In this document: positions 35,718 through 43,316 of the stretch, piece after piece
Layout of the letters: the number at the start of each line of letters is the position of its first letter
Position numbering within the stretch: position 1 is the first letter of the stretch
Origin: Bacteroidales bacterium
Lineage (GTDB): Bacteria; Bacteroidota; Bacteroidia; Bacteroidales; UBA932
Assembly: GCA_017631875.1 (NCBI GenBank)
Contig: JAGBSL010000078.1
Location: 11,342 to 75,341 of the forward strand
Length of the DNA stretch: 64,000 nt
Reading direction: 5' to 3'
Translations under genes and position numbers: made by a program
The notes under the pieces: model-generated
Database searches by the model: none
Told to the model about the DNA's origin: nothing
What the model saw: the letters and a program-made list of their open reading frames with translations, nothing else

Positions 35718-36445
35718 AAAATATAGTTATTGCGGCGGGTTACGCTACCCGTCTTGGTGAATTGACACGAAATTTCCCTAAGCCGTTACTCCAGATAGGG
35801 GAGTCGACGATTCTGGGACGTATGCTTGATGATATCGATAAGATTCCAGAGATCGATGAGCATATCATCATCACAAATCATAGGTTCGCTTCAATCTTTG
35901 AGGAGTGGGCTTCCGGTCAGCATTATACGAAGCCGGTGACTGTGGTGGATGATGGCACTTCTACCAATGAGACACGTCTGGGTGCAGTATGCGACCTGCT
36001 TTTCGCTATGGATAAGCTCGGGCTTGACGATGACCTGCTGGTCGTTGCTGCGGATAATATACTGATGTTCAGCTTCAAGGAGTTTGTGGACTTTGCTCGT
36101 GAGAAGGATTCTTCATGCATCATGTGCCACCATCAGCCGAGCATAGAGCGCCTGCAGCGCACTGGAGTCGTTCTGCTTGATGAGAATAACCGCGTGCTGA
36201 ACATGGAAGAGAAGCCACAGGTGCCGAAGTCGACATGGGCGGTTCCGCCGTTCTATATCTATCTGAAGAAGGACCTGGATCTGGTGCGTCACAGCGTGGA
36301 GAACGGCTGCGGCAAGGATGCTCCCGGCAACCTCGCTCACTATATGGTCGACAACACGGTGATGCACGCCTGGCCGATGTCCGCCGGCCGCTTCGACATC
36401 GGCAGCCTCGACAGCTATGAGGAGGCTAAGAAGTTGTTTGGATAA
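35714..36445 (+). CDS. Sugar-1-phosphate nucleotidyltransferase
   Basis: A 243-residue RmlA-like transferase: the signature IAAGYATRLGELTRNFPKPL (with GYATRLG in place of GxGTRL), ADNILMFS for metal and nucleotide, and NMEEKPQVPKS. It is translationally coupled to the GHMP kinase and would activate that kinase's sugar-1-phosphate. The nucleotide used is not certain. Confidence 0.82.
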   Translation: MKNIVIAAGYATRLGELTRNFPKPLLQIGESTILGRMLDDIDKIPEIDEHIIITNHRFASIFEEWASGQHYTKPVTVVDDGTSTNETRLGAVCDLLFAMDKLGLDDDLLVVAADNILMFSFKEFVDFAREKDSSCIMCHHQPSIERLQRTGVVLLDENNRVLNMEEKPQVPKSTWAVPPFYIYLKKDLDLVRHSVENGCGKDAPGNLAHYMVDNTVMHAWPMSAGRFDIGSLDSYEEAKKLFG

Positions 36446-36460
36446 GAGTTAGACGAGCCG

Positions 36461-37609
36461 ATGAACAAAGCACAGACGCAATTTCTTGAACTTTTGAGGG
36501 CGGGCCTTTGGGGTGTTGCCGCCGATCCGGAGAATTTTAAGCCTGACAGTGTTGACTGGAAGGCTGTTTTGCGTGTTGCCAAGGAGCAGACGATGTTGGC
36601 TGTGGTGGCGGATGGAATCGAGACGTTGCCGAAGGAGCTGTGGCCGCCGAAGGAAGTTATGATGAAGCTGGCGATGATGCGTCTGAAGATTGAGCAGACG
36701 CATGTGCTGCTTAATTCGACGATCGCTCAGATTGTTCGGGCGTTGGATGCGCAGGGCGTGCCGTCAGTGCTGCTGAAGGGACAGGGAATTGCCCAGAACT
36801 ACCTTCGTCCGGAAAGCCGCACATGCGGAGATATCGATCTGTATACCGGTCATGGCGGATATCAGAAGGCGTTTGAGATCATCGAGGGTCTTCATGAGGG
36901 ACGGGCGCATAAGGAGGCGGCTGAGTGTGAGCACCATCTGCACACGTCGCTCAATGGCGTTGAGGTGGAGATCCACCGCCTGGCGAGCTTCCTTCATGGC
37001 AAGCGTATGAATGCGGATTTCCAGAAGTGGACGCAGGAGAGCATGGATGCGCTGTTCGGAACTGACCGTCTGGCGGTTTGGGATAATGGTGGAACTCCGG
37101 TTGCTCTTGCGCCGGCGACATATAATGCGTTTTTCATTCTGCACCATGCGGTGAGGCACATGACGACGGAGGGCGTGGGCTTCCGTCAGATATGCGACTG
37201 GACGATGCTTCTGCATAAGTGCCATGCGCAGGTGGATGTGGAGCTGCTCGGCCGGAAGCTGAAGGAGCTGCATATGGAGCGGATATGGCAGGAGTTCGGG
37301 CGTCTTGCTGTAGGGTTCCTTGGACTTCCTGCGTCAGAACTTCCGCTTGCGCCTGCCGACCTGACGCCGGGTCGAAGGACCCATGAGCTCTTGCAGCACA
37401 TCTTCATCTCAGGTAACTTCGGTCGCTTCGATGCCAATGGCCGTGACCATTCCAAGGTTCCATATCTCGTCAGAAAGTGGCGCAGCTTCACATTCCAGAG
37501 CCGCCGTTTGATGAAACTCTTCGGCCTGTTCCCAGGCTACTCCCTCGCCTACATGTGGCACTGGTTCACCGGCGCCATAGTGAGGTTTGTTACGCAGGCG
37601 GATCGGTAG
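36461..37609 (+). CDS. Nucleotidyltransferase family protein (PF14907-like)
   Basis: A 382-residue protein with the fold of the uncharacterised nucleotidyltransferase family often found in Bacteroidales capsule loci: VLLKGQGIAQNYLRPESRTC followed by GDIDLY supplies the GDxD metal motif, EVEIHRLASFLHGKRMNADF follows, and AFFILHHAVRHMTTEGVGFR precedes a helical C-terminus. Substrate unknown. It closes the four-gene sugar group. Confidence 0.75.
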   Translation: MNKAQTQFLELLRAGLWGVAADPENFKPDSVDWKAVLRVAKEQTMLAVVADGIETLPKELWPPKEVMMKLAMMRLKIEQTHVLLNSTIAQIVRALDAQGVPSVLLKGQGIAQNYLRPESRTCGDIDLYTGHGGYQKAFEIIEGLHEGRAHKEAAECEHHLHTSLNGVEVEIHRLASFLHGKRMNADFQKWTQESMDALFGTDRLAVWDNGGTPVALAPATYNAFFILHHAVRHMTTEGVGFRQICDWTMLLHKCHAQVDVELLGRKLKELHMERIWQEFGRLAVGFLGLPASELPLAPADLTPGRRTHELLQHIFISGNFGRFDANGRDHSKVPYLVRKWRSFTFQSRRLMKLFGLFPGYSLAYMWHWFTGAIVRFVTQADR

Positions 37610-37848
37610 GGGTAATGCCACGTTGCGATGACTCCGTTCATCTTTTGTGCTGCCGCTCCTTTGGCGGTCTGCGGGCATCTCACACATTTAACCTCCATCG
37701 GAGGTGATGGTGTGACGGTTAAGTGTTTGATGTTCAATTGGTTGGCTGTTTGTTAGCTTGTTTAAATGACGTGTAAAGCTTAGCTAAGTCATTGACTGTT
37801 AGTTAGTTCCTTGCCACGCAGGCGTACTTGGTGTGATAGTCAAGTTTG
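37610..37848. other. Non-coding stretch after the nucleotidyltransferase gene
   Basis: No gene seen. A small hairpin ACCTCC-ATC-GGAGGT at 37691-37705 lies inside longer arms CACATTTAACC / GGTTAAGTG and may end transcription of the sugar operon. Confidence 0.4.
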
Positions 37849-37985
37849 GGAGGGAAAGCGCGGTGGAGCCTCTCTGGTGCGGCCTGTGACGGTGTAGTGC
37901 GCTTTCCGGTGCTTATGATGGGGTGGGAGAGCGCGGTGATGTGGCACTGGAGGGTGCAGAGGACATGTGGGCGCGCTTTCCCTCC
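37849..37985. repeat. Nested inverted-repeat element, copy 1
   Basis: About 137 bp bounded by GAGGGAAAGCGCGGT... and ...GCGCGCTTTCCCTC, inverted relative to each other, with an inner inverted pair TGCGCTTTCCGGTGC and GGGAGAGCGCGGT. The same design recurs at 40445-40582 (copy 2) with diverged spacers but conserved arms and spacing. The two copies lie either side of wbuC and the second TIR gene in the same orientation. Confidence 0.85.
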
Positions 37986-38109
37986 GTGATCGTATCCCTG
38001 AGCAGAACGCCAGCCTGTAGGTATTGACAAAAAGTGACTAAGTTAAGTGATACTCCTGTATGCCTTACGCCTAGGCTCGGGGTTGACATTGGCCCGATGA
38101 TATTTTAAT

Positions 38110-38502
38110 ATGAAGATAGATAATACATTACTAGATGAACTGACTGCCCAGGCGCAAGCCTCGCCGCGTCTTCGCATGAATATGGACCTGAGGAATTCGG
38201 CGGCGGATACATCGCAGAGGATGCTGAATGCAATCGAGCCGGGGTCAGTGGTGCCGATCCATAGGCATCGGAAGACTTCAGAGACTGTGGTTGTGCTGCG
38301 TGGGTGTGTGGTGGAGGAGTATTATTCTTCGGAGGGGCTTGTTGAGGCTTCGTATGAGCTTGCGGCTGGTGGAGCTATTTGTGCGCTGAATATTCCAGCT
38401 GGTCAGTGGCATACGTTGAGGGCTCTTGAGAGCGGCACTGTGATTCTGGAGATGAAGGATGGGGCTTATGAACCTATTGGGGCGGGGGATGTTTTGGGGT
38501 AG
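38110..38502 (+). CDS. wbuC: WbuC family cupin-fold metalloprotein
   Basis: A 130-residue small cupin found in O-antigen and capsule clusters; its reaction is unknown. Seen are LRMNMDLRNSAADTSQRMLN, VVPIHRHRKTSETVVVLRGC (metal His in HRHRKTSE), and IPAGQWHTLRALESGTVILE followed by MKDGAYEP, the complete family pattern. A 3' fragment of a second copy lies at 30165-30365. Both are followed by a TIR gene on the same strand. Confidence 0.82.
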   Translation: MKIDNTLLDELTAQAQASPRLRMNMDLRNSAADTSQRMLNAIEPGSVVPIHRHRKTSETVVVLRGCVVEEYYSSEGLVEASYELAAGGAICALNIPAGQWHTLRALESGTVILEMKDGAYEPIGAGDVLG

Positions 38503-38808
38503 GGAAGCTGAGGTCACACTTTGGTATAACCGCAGATATCTTTCAGCAAACATACGAACGAGGATTTGAGACGTATCGCATACCTTTGAAGTACAATCAA
38601 GGAGAAGAATTACGATTCTCACAGGGGAAGTGATTGCATAAGCAACATTATTTCTTACACGCGGGCTAGGGCTCGCGTGTTTTGTTGGATATATCAACAG
38701 TAGGAAAGTTTCTGCTGTTTTGTTAACTTTGAAGAAGAAAAGATAGGATAAATGAATCTTTGAATTATTCACTGGTTGCGGAGGCTTCATAGTTAAAAAT
38801 AAGACGAT
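38503..38808. other. Intergenic region between wbuC and TIR gene
   Basis: Contains a hairpin ACACGCG (38657-38663) / CGCGTGT (38674-38680) followed by TTTGTTG, probably the wbuC terminator, and a TAACTTTG (38724-38731) that could be the -7 box of the TIR gene, though no -33 is seen at 19 bases. Confidence 0.45.
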
Positions 38809-40227
38809 ATGGGAGATAATTTACTTAGACAAGAAATTGAGAAAGTGAAAGAATTGCGCGATATATATAATTCGTTTATAGGTAACCCCAATTCTAGTGA
38901 GGCTATTGAAGCGTATCATAATTGGTATGATGCTTCAAATGTGTTGTTTCATCGTTATTTTGATGAAAAGTCTAAGGAGTATCAGAACTTCTCTAATGTC
39001 GATAATGATGGTAACGGTTTTGTATTATGCAGAAATTATCAGTGCATTCGAAAGGATTTCTGTGTTCTTATAGATTTGTTAGAGCGTGGGGAGGTAATGA
39101 ATAGTGGATCAATATCTTCCGAAAAGTTGCCAACTAAAACTTCGGTATCAGGGAAGCGTATCTTTATTAGTCATGCATCAAAAGATAGTCAGATAATAGA
39201 TAAGTTTGTTGATTCGATACTCCTTCTTGGTTTAGGAATAGATTCTAATGACATTGCTTATACCTCGCGCGACGAAACGGGGATTCCATTAGGTAAGAGT
39301 ATTCCGCAATTTATTCAAGAAAACATTAATAGTTCAGATGTGTTTATAATGATGCTATCTGATAACTATAAGAATAGTGAGGTTTGTTTGAATGAAATGG
39401 GTGCAGCATGGGCATTGGATAAATATATGGTTCAAGTTTTACTTCCTAATACCACTTTTGATAAATTAGGGTGGCTTTGTTCTTTGGATAAGGCTGTTAA
39501 AATAGATGCAGTTGGGGCGATTGATAGCTTATGTGAAATTATTTCGGAACGGTTAGATATAAAGGTTAAGTTGGGTGTATTGAATAGAAATATAGCAAAC
39601 TTTATGTATTATTGTCAATCTCTCAGTATGGTGAGCCTGCCGGCTATGATATCTTATGAAGAAATTGTTCCGGAGGATATCGTGGAAGAAGAACTTGGAT
39701 TTTTAGATTACAAAGAATTGTTAGATGAGGACGCTCAGAAAGTTACAGTTGTTTGTGTTGAAATATCCAATGCAGTAAACAATAGTGCTGACGTATATGA
39801 ATCTTGTGCAAGGAAATTGACTCGCCTTAATTCAAATAATCCAAATCCTCAACATGTGAGAGGTATAATGATGGAGGTGTCAATAATGATGGATAATACC
39901 TCAGATGTCTTTGAAGTGAATACTCCTCAATTATGTGATGCTTTCCATTCTATGGTAGATAATGCTATTAAGTTGATTGAGTGTTCTGGTGCAGTTTCAT
40001 CAGAAGATAAGGACGCTTGGTATGCTGTTGTGCAACATTTATTGGTTGAGATTATGAAGGCAAAGAATGCTGTCCAAGCTAATAAGCAGCAATTGGATGA
40101 TATGCCTAAGACTGAAAAATCAATTATTAAATCTAAAAAGCGTTTGTCTAAAAATATGGATGAGCTGATATCGGCTCTAGATGAGTGTGTGCTAAAAGGA
40201 CAAAGGTTGTTGGCTAGAGTTCTATAA
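38809..40227 (+). CDS. TIR domain protein (long form)
   Basis: A 472-residue protein: an N-terminal helical region of about 110 residues, a TIR_2 domain at roughly 115-260 (RIFISHASKDSQIIDKFVDS, MMLSDNYKNSEVCLNEMGAA, LLPNTTFDKLGWLC), and a C-terminal predicted helical region of about 200 residues with no known domain. Glu in SEVCLNE sits at the catalytic position of NAD-hydrolysing TIRs. It is paralogous to the 30371 protein over the TIR domain. It is a single gene between two copies of a nested inverted repeat, so it looks like cargo of a mobile cassette. Confidence 0.78.
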   Translation: MGDNLLRQEIEKVKELRDIYNSFIGNPNSSEAIEAYHNWYDASNVLFHRYFDEKSKEYQNFSNVDNDGNGFVLCRNYQCIRKDFCVLIDLLERGEVMNSGSISSEKLPTKTSVSGKRIFISHASKDSQIIDKFVDSILLLGLGIDSNDIAYTSRDETGIPLGKSIPQFIQENINSSDVFIMMLSDNYKNSEVCLNEMGAAWALDKYMVQVLLPNTTFDKLGWLCSLDKAVKIDAVGAIDSLCEIISERLDIKVKLGVLNRNIANFMYYCQSLSMVSLPAMISYEEIVPEDIVEEELGFLDYKELLDEDAQKVTVVCVEISNAVNNSADVYESCARKLTRLNSNNPNPQHVRGIMMEVSIMMDNTSDVFEVNTPQLCDAFHSMVDNAIKLIECSGAVSSEDKDAWYAVVQHLLVEIMKAKNAVQANKQQLDDMPKTEKSIIKSKKRLSKNMDELISALDECVLKGQRLLARVL

Positions 40228-40444
40228 CTTGAGGCTGTAACTGTTGCGTAAAGATGAAAGTGAAATATGACAACTTTTTCAGGGCATCATCCAGGGAGTA
40301 ATGAAGCTATCATCGCCGATGGAGGACCATTTTAATGCAGCGCATGCAGGAAATGATTTATACCTGATAGCAAATCGGATATTCTGGGCTCAAGTATATT
40401 AGGTCGGTTGATCGTTGTTTTGCTTCTCTGTCTTAACTCGATGA
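40228..40444. other. Non-coding stretch after the long TIR gene
   Basis: No gene recognised. A 40-residue open frame around 40280-40402 (QGVMKLSSPMEDHFNAAHAG...) may be a relic; nothing supports expression. Confidence 0.3.
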
Positions 40445-40582
40445 GGAGGGAAAGCGCGGTGAGTGGCCTTGCGGGACCTTCTAGTGGGGGTTGGTGCGCT
40501 TTGCGGTGCCTAGGGTTGGGGCGGAGAGCGCGGTTGGGTGGGACTGAGGTGCGTTAGAGGGATGATGGCGCGCTTTCCCTCT
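40445..40582. repeat. Nested inverted-repeat element, copy 2
   Basis: Same design as 37849-37985: outer arms GAGGGAAAGCGCGGT and GCGCGCTTTCCCTC, inner arms TGCGCTTTGCGGTGCC and GCGGAGAGCGCGGT. Length 138 bp and the spacer sequences differ strongly from copy 1, so arms and geometry are conserved while the loops are not. Confidence 0.85.
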
Positions 40583-40677
40583 TGAGGGCTGCCTCTGATG
40601 TGGCTGTTTTGTGGATGAAGCCTATGGATGAAGGTGATCTAAGACCGGCAGCCTTAAATTTTGCCTGAAGATTGATG

Positions 40678-40696
40678 TGCCCCAAAAAGTTAGACA
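40678..40696. mobile_element. Solitary IS3-family-like terminal sequence
   Basis: TGCCCCAAAAAGTTAGACA, read on the other strand as TGTCTAACTTTTTGGGGCA, resembles the terminal inverted repeat of IS3/IS150-group elements. No transposase gene or second end is found nearby, so this would be a relic. The family is from memory. Confidence 0.4.
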
Positions 40697-40702
40697 CAAA
40701 CG

Positions 40703-40744
40703 TGTGGGAATTACCTCTTGGGTCAGGACATCGCTGGCGGGGAT
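40703..40744 (-). repeat. Fragment related to small-RNA unit A
   Basis: These 42 bases match 42096-42137 with five mismatches, including the uninterrupted CATCGCTGGCGGGGAT. The promoter end and the terminator of the unit are missing, so this is a truncated copy abutting the IS-like end. Confidence 0.65.
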
Positions 40745-40888
40745 AGGTAGAGGTGCCCTTGTTAAAGCAAAAGAAAAAATATTAAAAAAGAGAAAAAGTT
40801 GAGGGTACGGAGTCTGGAATTGTTGGTGTTGTGTTAATTTTCCATATAAATTTGCTGTAAAGAGTTGGCGGATTTTGTGGTTGAAAAT

Positions 40889-40919
40889 TTTGCAATTGTA
40901 AGACTTATTCTTACTTTTG
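40889..40919 (+). promoter_or_regulatory. parD promoter with internal operator palindrome
   Basis: TTTG (40889-40892), 19 bases, TACTTTTG (40912-40919). Between them lies the inverted repeat GTAAGA (40898-40903) CTTAT TCTTAC (40909-40914), well placed for autorepression by the ribbon-helix-helix protein encoded next. Confidence 0.68.
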
Positions 40920-40935
40920 TTTAAAATTTGGAATT

Positions 40936-41187
40936 ATGGGTAGAACAGTTACAGTAACATTAGGACCTCATTATGAAGAGTTCATCAAGGCAAATATAGC
41001 TTGCGGTCGTTATAATAACGTGAGCGAGGTTATTCGTGCTGGACTTCGTCGTTTAGAGGAAGATGAACTTAGATTGGCAGCTATCCGCGCGGCTTTGATA
41101 GAAGGAGAGGAGAGTGGTGTAGTAGAGGATTTTAATCCTGAGAAGTTTCTACAAAAACTGAATGCGGAGTATGAACCAAAAGTATAA
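40936..41187 (+). CDS. ParD-type antitoxin (orphan)
   Basis: An 83-residue ribbon-helix-helix protein: VTVTLGPHYEEFIKANIACG then RYNNVSEVIRAGLRRLEEDE, the ParD DNA-binding half, and a C-terminal toxin-binding tail (FLQKLNAEYEPKV). It normally neutralises the ribonuclease-fold toxin ParE that poisons gyrase. Here the following parE frame is only 15 codons long, so the antitoxin has no complete local partner. Confidence 0.82.
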   Translation: MGRTVTVTLGPHYEEFIKANIACGRYNNVSEVIRAGLRRLEEDELRLAAIRAALIEGEESGVVEDFNPEKFLQKLNAEYEPKV

Positions 41188-41218
41188 GCTTTCTAAACTA
41201 GGTTTTGTTGAAGCTTAG
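41171..41218 (+). pseudogene. Stump of a parE toxin gene
   Basis: ATG 41171 overlaps the end of parD in the usual parDE manner and reads MNQKYKLSKLGFVEA then TAG. YKLS is typical of the ParE N-terminus, but the rest of the toxin (about 80 residues) is missing. A terminator follows directly. Confidence 0.5.
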
Positions 41219-41239
41219 GTAGACGGGGCTTTTAAGTTA

Positions 41240-41280
41240 TTCGGGCCAGCAATCTCGGTGGTTGCTGGCCCGAAGTGTTT
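41240..41280 (+). terminator. Terminator after parD
   Basis: TTCGGGCCAGCAA (41240-41252) pairs perfectly with TTGCTGGCCCGAA (41262-41274), 9-base loop, followed by GTGTTTTTA. Confidence 0.88.
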
Positions 41281-41313
41281 TTATATACTAGCTGTTCTGG
41301 CGATGAAGGTTAT

Positions 41314-41344
41314 TTTGTAATATGTAGATATTACATTATCTTTG
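41314..41344 (+). promoter_or_regulatory. Promoter/operator of the HTH gene, near-leaderless
   Basis: TTTG (41314-41317), 19 bases, TATCTTTG (41337-41344). GTAATAT (41317-41323) and ATATTAC (41328-41334) form a perfect inverted repeat between the two elements, a likely operator for the HTH protein. The ATG at 41349 begins 5 bases after the -7 box, so the transcript would have almost no leader. Confidence 0.7.
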
Positions 41345-41348
41345 CTTC

Positions 41349-42062
41349 ATGAAAGGAATCTATTTTGAGGAAAAGGGGGCTGCGCTGTTGGAGCAGCGTG
41401 GGTTGACTAAGTCTGAGTTTGCCCGCAGAATGGGGATTCAGCGACAGAATGTGAATGTGCTTTTCAAGACTAATAATCTTGAGATAATTGCTCGTGCGGC
41501 TGAGGTTCTGGATGTTCCGTTGGCTTTGCTGGTGGGCCATGTGGAGGAACCGGATATAACCGAGATGCCGTTTCCGGAATGTCACGCTGATGCATTCGGG
41601 GATGTGGACGAGATCAGACCGGAGGATGTTCCGGTGGGGGATTCTACTGAGGATAGAAGGCGTCGTCAGGAAATAATCAAACAATTCTATTTCCAATGGA
41701 AACGGCGTAATCCGGAATTGTATAAGTATAATTTTGATTTGCAGGAGAAGATCTATATAAATCATACGTCCTTGGTTGAAACTGCTGGTCGTGCGTCTTT
41801 GACATATTTGTCAACATTAGCTGTTCTGCAGTTAGACGCAATTATTCAGAATGCTAAAATTTCTTTTGTGGATAAGCCTAAGCATGGTAATAAGCAGCAA
41901 AGCAGATTTGAAAAGATGTTGGGTATGGAATATTCATGTCCGGGAATTGGTGGGGTGCTTCTTATGGTAGGAGTGAGAAAGCGTGATAAAATGAAGATAC
42001 AGTATTGTATCACTGCACTTACTCCGATTATGGGTACACGCAAAAAGAGCAACCACAAATAA
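41349..42062 (+). CDS. XRE-family HTH protein with a C-terminal RelE/EndoU-like candidate domain
   Basis: A 237-residue protein. Residues 10-65 are an XRE helix-turn-helix (LEQRGLTKSEFARRMGIQRQ, NVNVLFKTNNLEIIARAAEV). An acidic linker follows, then a C-terminal half with IIQNAKISFVDKPKHG and VGVRKRDKMKIQYCITAL. That C-terminal pattern recalls BECR-fold (LPD3/RelE/EndoU-like) ribonuclease domains of mobile elements, but this is a weak, by-eye match. The last seven codons lie in the terminator hairpin of a converging small-RNA unit. A fused antitoxin-toxin architecture is a hypothesis. Confidence 0.6.
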   Translation: MKGIYFEEKGAALLEQRGLTKSEFARRMGIQRQNVNVLFKTNNLEIIARAAEVLDVPLALLVGHVEEPDITEMPFPECHADAFGDVDEIRPEDVPVGDSTEDRRRRQEIIKQFYFQWKRRNPELYKYNFDLQEKIYINHTSLVETAGRASLTYLSTLAVLQLDAIIQNAKISFVDKPKHGNKQQSRFEKMLGMEYSCPGIGGVLLMVGVRKRDKMKIQYCITALTPIMGTRKKSNHK

Positions 42063-42182
42063 TGTGATTGCTCATATATTTACCCCGAGGATACATGTGA
42101 GAATTACTTCATGAGTCAGGGCATCGCTGGCGGGGATTTGTGCACGTCCGAAAGCCCATCTTGCACATGTTTTACTTCCTTG
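42042..42182 (-). ncRNA. Candidate small RNA unit A
   Basis: On the minus strand a promoter TTG (42216-42214), 19 bases, TACCTTTG (42194-42187) precedes about 140 non-coding bases. These end in a hairpin GAGCAATCACA / TGTGGTTGCTC (42073-42047) followed by TTTTT. The 5' end reads CGCTCAAGGAAGTAAAAC, identical in unit C. A further internal hairpin is GTGCA...TGCAC. The complete promoter-to-terminator layout, with two relatives nearby, supports an RNA gene; no function is known to me. Confidence 0.6.
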
Positions 42183-42236
42183 AGCGCAAAGGTAGAGATT
42201 TCTGCTTGAAAAGCAATAGCTTGTAGAATTTTAGTT

Positions 42237-42503
42237 ATGAAGAGTCCGTTTATAGATGAGATTGTCGATACTTTGTTTAACTACTATCTAGAACATCAGG
42301 AGAGCCTGGTCAAAGAATACGATGGCAAATATTTGATAATTACCAATGAGGGAGTTGTCGGTGCGTACGATTCTCTTAATGAAGGATATGAGGTGGCATT
42401 AAAGACCTATAGCAAGGGAAACTTTATATTGCAGTTGTGTAGTGAGGGAGAAAAGGATTACTCGCAAAGGTTTCACACTTCAAGAGTCGAGTTTTATGGA
42501 TGA
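42237..42503 (+). CDS. Hypothetical protein, 88 residues
   Basis: Not recognised. A soluble small protein (FIDEIVDTLFNYYLEHQESL, VKEYDGKYLIITNEGVVGAY, SLNEGYEVALKTYSKGNFIL) with a mixed alpha/beta pattern. It overlaps the next gene by 8 bases, so the two form a coupled pair; the size and coupling would suit a toxin-antitoxin or a binding pair but nothing proves it. Confidence 0.55.
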   Translation: MKSPFIDEIVDTLFNYYLEHQESLVKEYDGKYLIITNEGVVGAYDSLNEGYEVALKTYSKGNFILQLCSEGEKDYSQRFHTSRVEFYG

Positions 42504-42849
42504 TGAACGTAATTTGATGAAGGCATTGGAGATTCTTTCGGATCTTCAGGATGAATGGGATGGATATGGTGCGCCTAGCGTGAGTAGGACTGCAGTTTTA
42601 AGATGCAGAAAGTGTCTGAAGGCTTTTCATTCAAGTTTGTATGCACGTATGACTGTAGTAGCCAATGAATGGGGAGGAGTCCAGCTTCATTACAAGTTTA
42701 TAGGAGGTCAGGTTTGCTGTGACTTTGGTGATGATAGGATGTCCTATTATATAAAGTGGAATAATGGTAAAGTAGAGTTGCATTCATTTGAGGAGTATAC
42801 TGAATCCAACATAAAATCATTAGGTGAAGTCTTATATGATTTAGCGTAG
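42496..42849 (+). CDS. Hypothetical protein, 117 residues, coupled to the preceding gene
   Basis: Not recognised. From ATG 42496 the product starts MDDERNLMKALEILSDLQDE followed by WDGYGAPSV, and has a beta-rich second half (ANEWGGVQLHYKFIGGQVCC). The WDGYGA motif followed by a short alpha/beta body is seen in small accessory proteins of Bacteroides mobile DNA, from memory. The start was chosen over an upstream one because it follows the overlap rule of coupled genes. Confidence 0.55.
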   Translation: MDDERNLMKALEILSDLQDEWDGYGAPSVSRTAVLRCRKCLKAFHSSLYARMTVVANEWGGVQLHYKFIGGQVCCDFGDDRMSYYIKWNNGKVELHSFEEYTESNIKSLGEVLYDLA

Positions 42850-42852
42850 ATT

Positions 42853-42966
42853 ATGGGGAAGGTTGTTGATGAGCGAGTGAGAGACGAGGAGCATTATCTT
42901 CGATGGATTTTTGATCGTGAGACGATAGTCAGATTCTTTGGTTTGCGTGGTGATATAGAATGTTGA
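42853..42966 (+). CDS. Short open frame, 37 residues
   Basis: ATG 42853 begins 3 bases after the preceding stop and encodes MGKVVDERVRDEEHYLRWIF... ending at TGA 42966. No family is recognised; it may be the truncated start of a lost gene. Confidence 0.3.
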   Translation: MGKVVDERVRDEEHYLRWIFDRETIVRFFGLRGDIEC

Positions 42967-43004
42967 TTCAATAATTTCCGATTATTGAATATTCATTAGA
43001 TGAT

Positions 43005-43316
43005 TTGTTGATAATTAATAAAATTATAAAAAATGGAGCAGCAGTATTTGAACGAATTCCATATGCACAACAGTCAGGCTTGTCTAAGGGATCAGAAGTC
43101 TTGTGCGCGTCGTTCATTATCTGTAGAGGATGTCCTCGCACAGAGTCGGAGACTAGGCAGATCTTCGATACGAGTGATCTCGAAGGCGAGGGGCGTATCC
43201 AAAGGGTTATCAAGATGACGGTAGGAGTCAAGCGCAGAACGCATGAGAAGGTTCAGTATTGTATCACTGCCATGAGAATAGAAAAGGATGCCATTTTTAA
43301 AATGGCATCCCTATGA
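43005..43316 (+). pseudogene. Truncated relative of the 41349 HTH gene (C-terminal end only)
   Basis: The last part of this frame reads VIKMTVGVKRRTHEKVQYCI then TAM, closely matching VGVRKRDKMKIQYCITAL at the end of the HTH protein, and the DNA shares GGTAGGAGT and CAGTATTGTATCACTGC. The HTH part and most of the middle are missing and no good start is present. As in the intact copy, its last codons lie in the terminator hairpin of a converging small-RNA unit, so gene end plus RNA appear to be duplicated together. Confidence 0.55.
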
